DNA from: JACCZX01 sp963786295
GTDB taxonomy: Bacteria; Pseudomonadota; Gammaproteobacteria; Burkholderiales; Burkholderiaceae_F
Direction: 5' to 3'
Assembly: GCA_963786295.1 (NCBI GenBank)
Contig: CAWAYV010000012.1
Coordinates: 1-64,000, forward strand
Length of the DNA stretch: 64,000 bases
Shown: positions 55,677 through 62,909 of the stretch, one piece after another
Numbering within the stretch: the first letter of the stretch is position 1
Layout of the letters: the number at the start of each line of letters is the position of its first letter
Notes under the pieces: generated by a model
What the model saw: the letters and a program-made list of their open reading frames with translations, nothing else
Told to the model about the DNA's origin: nothing
Databases searched by the model: none
Program-made: the position numbers and the translations under genes

Positions 55677-55695
55677 TGGTACGCGAAACGTACCA
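55677..55695. promoter_or_regulatory. Inverted repeat, likely operator of the RES/Xre operon
   Basis: TGGTACG-CGAAA-CGTACCA, a perfect 7-bp inverted repeat with a 5-nt spacer, 33 bp before the antitoxin ATG. A third half-site (TGTACG) lies just to its left, at about 55669, in the same orientation as the left arm. Spacing suits a dimeric Xre repressor binding the operon's own promoter. Confidence 0.65.
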
Positions 55696-55736
55696 ATATA
55701 GCCAGCCGATGTCAAGCGCCAAACCGGCGTTCGATG

Positions 55737-56687
55737 CTATTCAGCCTTCCGGATATTGATCACCCCAGGCTCGCGACGCAGCCATTCGGGCTGCAGCGTG
55801 ATGTGATCGATTTTGAAGTCGCGGTTCAGCGCCTGCCGCGCCTGATGCAGGATCACCGGCCAGCGCTCGATGTCGTCGACCAGCACATGCGCTGAAAGGG
55901 CGGCTTTCCCAGGCACCATCGCCCACACGTGCAGGTCGTGTACGGAGACGATGCCGGGCAGCTTGGCCAGGGTTGCCCCCACCGCTCCGTAATCGACACC
56001 GGTGGGCACGCTGTCGAGCAGCACGAACGTCGTTTCCTTCAGCACGCCGTAAGTCGAGCGCACGATGAGCGCAGCAACCAGCAGCGACAGCACGGGATCG
56101 GCGATCAGCGGGCCACCGAAGTAGATGATGGCGCCGGCCATGATGGCTGCAACCGAGCCCAGCAAGTCACCCAGTACATGGATGAATGCAGCGCGGATAT
56201 TGACGTTGTCGCGGTCGCGAGAGAGCGTCCATGCCACCAGAATGTTGACCAGCAGGCCGACACTGCCGACGCCGACGACCGCCAGGCCTTGCACCGGCAC
56301 CGGAGCGTTGATCCGGTTAAACGCCTCGATCGCGATCCACAACACCACCGCGACCATCAACAGCGCATTAACGAACGCGGCGATGACTTCGGCGCGTGCC
56401 AATCCAAACGAATGCCGCTCGGAAACCGGTCGGCGCGCAATAAGGTTGGCGACCAACGCAAACAGCAGCGACGCTGAGTCGGTCGCCATATGTCCGGCGT
56501 CCGCCAGCAGCGCGAGCGAACCCGACCAAAGGCCGGCGACCAACTCGACGAAAGCGAATCCCAGCGTCAGCGCGACCGCAATGGTCAGCGTGCGACCGCC
56601 GGCGGCGCGCGCGCGATGCGTGTAACTGCTGTCGCCCCGATGGTGCGCGCTGAGTTCGTCGTGGTGGTGGTGATGCACAGCGCTCAT
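55737..56687 (-). CDS. Cation diffusion facilitator (CzcD/ZitB-like)
   Basis: 316-residue CDF exporter of zinc or similar divalent cations by proton antiport. The N-terminus is His-rich (SAVHHHHHDELSAHHRGD), a likely metal-binding tail. Membrane metal sites: LLADAGHMATDSASLLFALV (HxxxD) and AAFIHVLGDLLGSVAAIMAG (HxxxD). The C-terminal cytoplasmic domain has HDLHVWAMVPGKAALSAHVL and HITLQPEW. Intact frame. It precedes (in the leftward direction) the RES/Xre locus but is a separate unit 15-40 bp away. Confidence 0.95.
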   Translation of the reverse strand: MSAVHHHHHDELSAHHRGDSSYTHRARAAGGRTLTIAVALTLGFAFVELVAGLWSGSLALLADAGHMATDSASLLFALVANLIARRPVSERHSFGLARAEVIAAFVNALLMVAVVLWIAIEAFNRINAPVPVQGLAVVGVGSVGLLVNILVAWTLSRDRDNVNIRAAFIHVLGDLLGSVAAIMAGAIIYFGGPLIADPVLSLLVAALIVRSTYGVLKETTFVLLDSVPTGVDYGAVGATLAKLPGIVSVHDLHVWAMVPGKAALSAHVLVDDIERWPVILHQARQALNRDFKIDHITLQPEWLRREPGVINIRKAE

Positions 56688-56695
56688 GATGCACC

Positions 56696-56769
56696 CTTGG
56701 CGCTGCGCGCCGTCCCGCCAAGCGGGCTCATTTGCTCCCTCGCGCTGCGCGCGGTCCCTCCAAGAGGGA
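56696..56769. repeat. GC-rich inverted-repeat cluster, REP-like
   Basis: Two adjacent hairpins between the CDF gene and scoB: CTTGGCG / CGCCAAG (56696-56722) and TCCCTC / GAGGGA (56736-56769). Their loops share a direct repeat GCGCTGCGCGC-x-GTCCC. Such dispersed palindromes are common in intergenic regions of betaproteobacteria. They may also stabilise or end the leftward transcript from scoB. Confidence 0.55.
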
Positions 56770-56831
56770 CTGCGCCTTCCTTCGGGCGGCCGGGCGGAAG
56801 GCTCACGGCATCCGCCGTGCAGGTTTTGAGG

Positions 56832-57482
56832 TTAAGCGGCGACAGCAGTCTGCGCGAACTTGACCGGGCAGCCGGTCTTCGTGCGAACTTCTTCCTGCGT
56901 CACATCGGGCGCGAGCTCGACCGCGTGCAAACCATCTTTCATCACGTCGAACACGCCCAACTCGGTGATGATGCGGTTCACGACTTCCTTGCCGGTCAGC
57001 GGTAACGTGCATTGCTGCAATATCTTGTGCTCACCGCTCTTGGCGCTGTGCTCCATCAGCACGACCACGCGCTCGACCCCACCCACAAGATCCATCGCGC
57101 CGCCCATGCCCTTGACCAGCTTGCCGGGAATCATCCAGTTGGCAAGATCGCCCTTTTCGCTGACCTGCATCGCACCCAATATCGCCAAGTTGATGTGGCC
57201 GCCGCGGATCATCGCGAACGAATCCGCGCTCGAGAAATAACTCGAGCCCGGCAGCGCGGTCACCAGTTGCTTGCCGGCGTTGATCAGATCAGGATCGACC
57301 TCCTCTTCCAGCGGAAATGGGCCGATGCCGAGCAATCCGTTTTCCGACTGCAGCATCACGTCCATGCCCGCCGGGATGTAATTCGCCACCAGTGTTGGCA
57401 GGCCGATTCCCAGGTTCACGTAGAAGCCGTCTCTCAATTCCTGCGCGGCGCGCGCGGCCATCTGTTCACGAGTCCACGGCAT
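56832..57482 (-). CDS. 3-oxoacid CoA-transferase subunit B
   Basis: Beta subunit (ScoB/AtoA-like) of a two-subunit 3-oxoacid CoA-transferase. 216 residues. Contains the active-site glutamate motif LQSENGLLGIGPFP, the opening AARAAQELRDGFYVNLGIGLP, LGAMQVSEKGDLANWMIPGK and the glycine-rich loop KGMGGAMDLVGGVERVVVLM. Together with subunit A it transfers CoA from succinyl-CoA (or acetyl-CoA) to acetoacetate or a similar acid. It starts 1 bp after the subunit A stop, so they are an operon. Confidence 0.95.
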   Translation of the reverse strand: MPWTREQMAARAAQELRDGFYVNLGIGLPTLVANYIPAGMDVMLQSENGLLGIGPFPLEEEVDPDLINAGKQLVTALPGSSYFSSADSFAMIRGGHINLAILGAMQVSEKGDLANWMIPGKLVKGMGGAMDLVGGVERVVVLMEHSAKSGEHKILQQCTLPLTGKEVVNRIITELGVFDVMKDGLHAVELAPDVTQEEVRTKTGCPVKFAQTAVAA

Positions 57483-57483
57483 C

Positions 57484-58194
57484 TCAGTTCTTCCTCACAG
57501 TGCGATTCTCGATACGCTTTTCCGGCTTCGCGTTCAGCACTATCCGCTGCACAAAAATACCCGGTGTGTGCACGTTGTCCGGATCGAGCGCGCCGTTTTC
57601 GACGATCTCTTCGACCTCGGCCACCGTGACCTTGCCGCACATTGCGACGACCGGATTGAAATTGCGCGCGGTCTTGCGATAGACGAGATTGCCCTGCTTG
57701 TCCGCCTTCCAGGCCTTGACCAGCGATAAGTCGGCCCGGATCGAGCGCTCCATCACGTATTCCTTGTCACCCCAGACGCCGTCGAATTTCTGCGTCGGCT
57801 TGCCTTCGGCCACGATCGTGCCGAAACCGGTGCGCGCGAAAAACGCCGGGATGCCGGCGCCGCCGGCACGCATGCGTTCGGCCAAAGTACCCTGCGGCGT
57901 GAACTCGAGCTCCAATTCGCCGGACAGATACTGCCGCTCGAACTCCTTGTTCTCGCCGACATATGACGAGATCATCTTCCCGATCTGCCGTGTCGTCAGC
58001 AGCAGACCCAGTCCGGCACCGTCAACGCCAGCATTGTTACTGACGCAAGTGAGCTTCTTGGCACCGCTATCGCGCAAAGCCACGATCAATGCTTCGGGAA
58101 TGCCGCACAGGCCAAAGCCGCCTACGGCGACGACCTGCCCATCCTTAACCACGTCGGCCAACGCCTTGGCGGCCGAGGGATACACCTTGTTCAT
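57484..58194 (-). CDS. 3-oxoacid CoA-transferase subunit A
   Basis: Alpha subunit (ScoA/AtoD-like), 236 residues. Starts MNKVYPSAAKALADVVKDGQ, then VAVGGFGLCGIPEALIVALR, CVSNNAGVDGAGLGLLLTTR, LELEFTPQGTLAERMRAGGA and GIPAFFARTGFGTIVAEGK. No catalytic glutamate is expected in this subunit. The pair forms the classic A-B order. Likely role: ketone body or short-chain oxoacid use, in line with the acyl-CoA synthetase and ETF-QO elsewhere in the window. Confidence 0.95.
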   Translation of the reverse strand: MNKVYPSAAKALADVVKDGQVVAVGGFGLCGIPEALIVALRDSGAKKLTCVSNNAGVDGAGLGLLLTTRQIGKMISSYVGENKEFERQYLSGELELEFTPQGTLAERMRAGGAGIPAFFARTGFGTIVAEGKPTQKFDGVWGDKEYVMERSIRADLSLVKAWKADKQGNLVYRKTARNFNPVVAMCGKVTVAEVEEIVENGALDPDNVHTPGIFVQRIVLNAKPEKRIENRTVRKN

Positions 58195-58225
58195 CGAACT
58201 TCCTCCGCCTGTCTGGTGGCGGATT

Positions 58226-58618
58226 TTAGGTGATCGCTGCGCGCACCGTTTCCGGCCACGGGGCTGACTTGCCGGCGGTGTAGTCGTACCAGACGATCAC
58301 CGTGCGCCCTGTTGCGTAAACGACGCCCGGCTCATCCTTCTTCTCGATCTTCAGCGACATGTCGACGCTCGAACGTCCGATGCGCGTCACGATCTGAGTA
58401 ACGATCGCAGTGCCCGGATAGGTCATCGCCTTAAGGAAATCGCACCCGGCGTGCGCGAGGATCGGGGCTTCACCAACCGGAAGCGTCGGAAAACCGAAAT
58501 GCGCAAACCACTGAATGCGCGCTTCTTCCATCAAGCGGAAGTACATCAGATTGTTCAGGTGCGACATGGCGTCCATGTCGCCCCATCGCAGCGGAACCTC
58601 GATGACGAACTCTTTCAT
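58226..58618 (-). CDS. Acyl-CoA thioesterase, 4HBT family
   Basis: 130 residues, hot-dog fold. ATG 58618: MKEFVIEVPLRWGDMDAMSH with the active-site Asp in RWGDMDAMSHLNNLMYFR, then ARIQWFAHFGFPT, ILAHAGCDFLKAMTYPGTAI, RSSVDMSLKIEKKDEPGVVY. Matches the YbgC/4-hydroxybenzoyl-CoA thioesterase group. Longer in-frame sequence upstream to 58708 is not conserved in type. Near the CoA-transferase genes on the same strand, 31 bp apart, so possibly the same transcript. Confidence 0.92.
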   Translation of the reverse strand: MKEFVIEVPLRWGDMDAMSHLNNLMYFRLMEEARIQWFAHFGFPTLPVGEAPILAHAGCDFLKAMTYPGTAIVTQIVTRIGRSSVDMSLKIEKKDEPGVVYATGRTVIVWYDYTAGKSAPWPETVRAAIT

Positions 58619-58706
58619 GCCAACTTTCGCGAGCGCCTGACGAACGCCGACAGCTTTCTTGCGGCACGCTAGCATCACGAAGTTCGGTAGAACGAGGAGC
58701 AGGACC

Positions 58707-59640
58707 ATGATTCTGGTTGTCGGTGCACAGGTGTTCTGGCAAGAAACCGCACGTCTATTGCTCGCCGATGGGCATCAAGTACGCGCCATGACCCGCGTGG
58801 CGGAGCGCGCAAGCGACCTGGCGCAACAAGGCGCGGAAGTCATCGTGGGCGATCTGGTCGATCCCGATTCGCTCGCTCGCGCGTGCCGCGGTGTTGACCG
58901 CGTGTTCGCCGCGGCGCATTCATTTCTCGGAAGAGGCCAGTACCGGTCAGAAGCGGTGGACGACCGCGGTCATCGCGCGTTGATCGATGCCGCGCGCTCG
59001 CAAGGCGTCAAGCGCTTCGTTTATACCTCGGCGCTCGGCGTATCACCGAGTCATCCAATCGATTTCCATCGCACCAAGTACGCGATCGAGCAATATCTGC
59101 AGGCGAGCGGGCTCGAGTATGTGATCCTGCGTCCATCGGCGTTTATGGAGTGGCATGCGCATATCTTCAACGGCAAGTCGATTCTGGAAAAAGGTCGCAC
59201 GCAACTGTTAGGCAGTGGCACCAAGCCGCGCAACTTCGTTGCGGCGAGCGATGTGGCGCAGCTGGCGGCGGCGGCGCTGACGGCGCCCGTCATCCGGCAT
59301 CGCATCATCGAGATCGGCGGGCCGGGCAATTTCAGCAACAACGAAGTGGCCGAGCTTTACGCCAGAACCGCCGGCATCGAACCGCGCATCAGCTCATCTG
59401 CCGCGCGCGTTGGTTGGTCTGTTAGCACGATTCGCACAACCGATTCACCCGGGCATTAGCCGCGTGATGCGCATTTCGAGCTTGCCGGATGATGCCTTCT
59501 CGGAGACGTTCGATTCAGCGAACTTGCTGCGTGAACATCCGATGCGACTGACAAGCCTGCAGGAGTTCGTTCGAGAACAGGTTGCACAGGCGCGCCATCA
59601 CCCCGAGCGCAGTAGCTCCGCTCGTGCGCGGACAAGTTAA
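58707..59640 (+). CDS. NmrA-like NAD(P)-binding protein, frame broken
   Basis: Atypical short-chain dehydrogenase/NmrA-type Rossmann protein. ATG 58707 follows GAGGAGCAGG. Visible: RLLLADGHQVRAMTRVAERA, GAEVIVGDLVDPDSLARACR, GVDRVFAAAHSFLGRG, ARSQGVKRFVYTSALGVSPS, YAIEQYLQASGLEYVILRPS. Near 59400 the frame shifts and the end continues RFAQPIHPGISRVMRISSLP to 59640. The usual glycine-rich start GATGxLG is absent: the sequence reads VVGAQVFWQETAR. Two small compensating indels there would restore ATGVLG. Total about 310 residues. Activity uncertain. Confidence 0.82.
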
Positions 59641-59788
59641 TCGTTCAACGCCCAGGAAATCGCCTGATCGAACGACGTAGCCGCACCGAGCGCCCATTCA
59701 GCGTCTGACCGTCGAAGGTCACTTCATGTGGCGACATGTTCATCGCATGCTCTGGAGTCGTGCTGGCTGGCTTTGCAATCTCCCAAGG

Positions 59789-60560
59789 TCACGCGACCGA
59801 CATTCCGTCGTCGGCCGCAATGATCGCGCCATTGATGAACTGCGATTCGTCGGCCACTAGCAGCAACAGCACGCCGTCCAGGTCCTCAGGCGGTGCCGAC
59901 TCTCTTGCGCGGCAGACGATCGAGCAACTTTGCACCGCGCTCGGTATCCCACACCGCATCGTTCATCTCGGTGCGTATATACCCCGGACAGATCGCGTTC
60001 ACGTTGATGCCGTAGCGGCCCCACTCGACCGCCTGCGAGCGCGTCATGTGAATCACCGCCGCCTTGGTCATGCAATACACGCCGATGTCCGGCAGCACGC
60101 GCAAGCCCGCGATCGAAGCGATGTTGACGATGCGGCCGCGCAGCCCCTGCTGCTGCTTTGAGCGCGCGATCATTCGTCTGGCCACCGCCTGCGCGACAAA
60201 GAAAGCGCCTTTGACGTTGGTATCGAACATGAAGTCGTAATCGACCGGCGTCACTTCGGTGAGCCGCTGCACGGTCGACACGCCCGAGTTGTTGACCAGG
60301 ATGTCAATCGGCCCGACCTCGCGCTCGGTCTGCTCGACAGCAGCTTCGATCGATTCCTGCTCGGTCACGTCGAGCGCGACGATGTGCGCGGCACCGCCTG
60401 CGGCTTCGATCTCCGCGCGCAGGTCTTTCAGACGCTCGAGCCTGCGTGCCGCCAGCACCGTCAACGCGCCGTTGGCCGCAAGTACGCGCGCGAAGCGCGC
60501 ACCGAGACCGCTGCTGGCGCCGGTGACCAGCGCCACTTTCTCTTTCAGGTTCGTCCTCAT
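59789..60560 (-). CDS. Short-chain dehydrogenase/reductase, frame broken near the end
   Basis: Classical SDR of about 256 residues. ATG 60560: MRTNLKEKVALVTGASSGLG with cofactor motif TGASSGLG, NNSGVSTVQRLTEVTPVDYD, SIAGLRVLPDIGVYCMTKAA (Tyr-x-x-x-Lys as YCMTK) and GRYGINVNAICPGYIRTEMN. Near 59886 the frame shifts; the C-terminus continues as PEDLDGVLLLLVADESQFIN, GAIIAADDGMSVA, with TGA at 59789-59791. An acid residue before ARRLERLK does not clearly show NADP or NAD choice, though AARR suggests NADP. Substrate unknown. Confidence 0.88.
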
Positions 60561-60621
60561 GTGCGGCGATGATCGCATAGTCGATCGCTTCTACAATCCT
60601 TGATCGAGCATAGGACGAGCC

Positions 60622-62280
60622 ATGGCAGACGCAGACGTACAGCGCGAATCGATGGAGTATGACGTCGTCATCGTCGGCGGTGGGCCGGCGGGGCTGGCGG
60701 CGGCGATTCGGTTAAAGCAGCTTGCCGCGGAGCGTGGCCGCGAAGTCAGCGTATGCGTGCTTGAAAAAGGCTCCGAGGTCGGCGCGCATATCTTGTCGGG
60801 CGCCGTCATCGATCCGATTGCGCTCGCCGAACTGTTTCCCGATTGGAAGGAGCGCGGCGCACCTCTGAAGACACCGGTCGGTGACGAGCGCTTCTTGTTT
60901 CTATCCGAGACAAGTGCGCTCGAGGTTCCACATGCCTGGCTGCCGGCACCCTTCAAGAACCACGGCTACTACGTCGGTAGCCTCGGCAATCTCGTGCGAT
61001 GGCTCGGCCAGCAAGCCGAATCGCTCGGCGTCGAAATCTTTCCCGGCTTTGCAGCGGCGGAAGTTTTGTACGACGACGCCGGCGCGGTCAGGGGTGTAGC
61101 CACCGGCAACATGGGCGTGGGCCGCGACGGCAAGCCGACCGAAAATTTTCAATTCGGGGTCGAGTTGCACGGCAAGTACACGCTGTTTGCAGAGGGCGCG
61201 CGCGGCAACCTCGCGCGCCAGCTGGTACCGCGCTTCAAGTTGAATGAAGGTCGCGATCCGCAGACGTGGGGCATCGGCATCAAGGAAATCTGGGAAGTCG
61301 ACGCCGCAAAGTTCGACGCGGGCCTGGTACTGCATAGCGCCGGTTGGCCGCTCGACAACAGCACGTACGGTGGCGGCTGGATGTATCACTTCGGCGAGAA
61401 TCTCGTATCCGTCGGACTGGTCGTCGGACTGGGCTACACAAACCCGTATCTATCTCCGTTCGAGGAATTTCAGCGCTACAAGACGCATCCTGCAATTCGC
61501 GCGTATCTGGAGGGCGGCAAGCGGCTCGAGTACGGATCGCGTGCGATCAATGCAAGCGGCCTGCAGTCGCTGCCGAAGCTGGTGTTTCCCGGCGGCGCAC
61601 TGATTGGCTGCGATGCCGGGTTCCTAAACGCGCCACGTATCAAGGGCAGTCATGCAGCGGTCAAGAGCGGAATGCTCGCCGCCGAGGCGGTCTTCGAAGC
61701 GCTCGCCGCGGATCGTCAGCGCGACGAACTGGTGTCGTATCCGCAAGCGTTCGAGAAGAGTTGGCTGCACGATGAGCTGCACCGTGCGCGCAATTTCAAG
61801 CCATGGCTGGACAAAGGGTTGATGCTCGGCTCTCTGATGTTCGGCATCGATCAGATCGTTTTTCGCGGCAAGGCGCCTTGGACTTTGCATCGCAAGTTTG
61901 CCGACCACGAAAAGTTGAAGCCCGCTGCCGAATGTGCGCCGATCGCGTATCCAAAGCCCGACGGCAAGCTGACCTTCGATCGCCTGTCGTCGGTGTATCT
62001 ATCGAACACCAACCACGAAGAGAATCAGCCGCCGCACCTGACGCTGAAGGATCCGTCTGTACCGATCGCGATCAACCTTGCGAAATACGCCGGCCCCGAG
62101 CAACGCTACTGCCCCGCCGCGGTGTACGAGTTCGTCAAGGGAGCCGATGGAAACGAACGATTGCAGATCAACTTTCAGAATTGCGTTCACTGCAAGACGT
62201 GCGACATCAAGGATCCAACGCAGAACATCGTGTGGGTCACACCCGAAGGCGGCGGCGGACCAAATTACGTGAACATGTAA
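60622..62280 (+). CDS. Electron transfer flavoprotein-ubiquinone oxidoreductase
   Basis: Passes electrons from ETF to ubiquinone, linking acyl-CoA and amino-acid oxidation to the respiratory chain at the inner membrane. 552 residues. FAD motif YDVVIVGGGPAGLAAAIRLK; second FAD segment FPGGALIGCDAGFLNAPRIK; membrane/quinone part near AWLPAPFKNHGYYVGSLGNL; C-terminal [4Fe-4S] cluster cysteines in RYCPAAVYEF, NFQNCVHCKTCDIKDPTQ, ending VTPEGGGGPNYVNM. Frame intact. ATG 60652 (MEYDVVIV) is a possible later start. Divergent from the SDR. Confidence 0.96.
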   Translation: MADADVQRESMEYDVVIVGGGPAGLAAAIRLKQLAAERGREVSVCVLEKGSEVGAHILSGAVIDPIALAELFPDWKERGAPLKTPVGDERFLFLSETSALEVPHAWLPAPFKNHGYYVGSLGNLVRWLGQQAESLGVEIFPGFAAAEVLYDDAGAVRGVATGNMGVGRDGKPTENFQFGVELHGKYTLFAEGARGNLARQLVPRFKLNEGRDPQTWGIGIKEIWEVDAAKFDAGLVLHSAGWPLDNSTYGGGWMYHFGENLVSVGLVVGLGYTNPYLSPFEEFQRYKTHPAIRAYLEGGKRLEYGSRAINASGLQSLPKLVFPGGALIGCDAGFLNAPRIKGSHAAVKSGMLAAEAVFEALAADRQRDELVSYPQAFEKSWLHDELHRARNFKPWLDKGLMLGSLMFGIDQIVFRGKAPWTLHRKFADHEKLKPAAECAPIAYPKPDGKLTFDRLSSVYLSNTNHEENQPPHLTLKDPSVPIAINLAKYAGPEQRYCPAAVYEFVKGADGNERLQINFQNCVHCKTCDIKDPTQNIVWVTPEGGGGPNYVNM

Positions 62281-62304
62281 TTTGCCCAGTGGCACAACGG
62301 AGAG

Positions 62305-62898
62305 CTACGGATCGCGCGACGGCGCATCGGCACGTCGCTCCCATTCTCCGGCTAGCACTTTCTCCAGCCACATCACGCCGACCATTGTCTTGACATCGGT
62401 CACGGTACCTTCGCGCACCCACTGCAGCAACTGCTGCCACGGCGTCGTGAACACTTCGAGCGTCTCGCCGTCGTCGAGAGTCGCGCCTTCGTGCGTCAGC
62501 TCCTCCGCAAGAAACATTTCGATCTTTTCATCGGAGTACGCGATGGCGTTGTGCAGGCCACCCAGGTAGCTCCACTTGCCCGCGCAGTAGCCGGTTTCTT
62601 CGAGCAGTTCGCGTTGCCCGCAGATCAGTGCCGTTTCACCGGCGTCGATTTTTCCGGCAGGGAACTCAATCACGGTGCGCTTTAGCGGATAACGAAACTG
62701 CCGCTCGAGCACGACATGACCGTCCGCCAGCAGCGGTATGACCATCACCGCGCCCGGATGCCGCAGATATTCGCGTGTGCCAACGTGTCCGTCGGCGGAT
62801 CGCACTTTGTCGACATAAAGACGCAGGAAGCTACCCTCGAACGCGAGCCGGCTTTCGAGCGTCTGCTCGGTCAGCCGATCTTCACTTCCCGACGGCAT
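62305..62898 (-). CDS. Nudix hydrolase, ADP-ribose pyrophosphatase-like
   Basis: 197 residues from ATG 62898 (MPSGSEDRLTEQTLESRLAF). Nudix box GKIDAGETALICGQRELLEE then TGY, in full agreement with GX5EX7REUXEEXGU. Flanking strands VMVIPLLADGHVVLERQFRY and GGLHNAIAYSDEKIEMFLAE resemble NudF-type ADP-ribose hydrolases. It lies 11 bp after the nuoN stop on the same strand, a location seen in many Burkholderiales nuo operons. A longer frame extends to 62946 but overlaps nuoN. Confidence 0.93.
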   Translation of the reverse strand: MPSGSEDRLTEQTLESRLAFEGSFLRLYVDKVRSADGHVGTREYLRHPGAVMVIPLLADGHVVLERQFRYPLKRTVIEFPAGKIDAGETALICGQRELLEETGYCAGKWSYLGGLHNAIAYSDEKIEMFLAEELTHEGATLDDGETLEVFTTPWQQLLQWVREGTVTDVKTMVGVMWLEKVLAGEWERRADAPSRDP

Positions 62899-62909
62899 AT
62901 TCGGTCGCG

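Noticed and set aside
56490..57005. 171-codon plus-strand open frame spanning the REP-like cluster
   Set aside because: Antisense to the CDF exporter and scoB; its repeated LALRAVPP peptide comes from the palindromic repeat.
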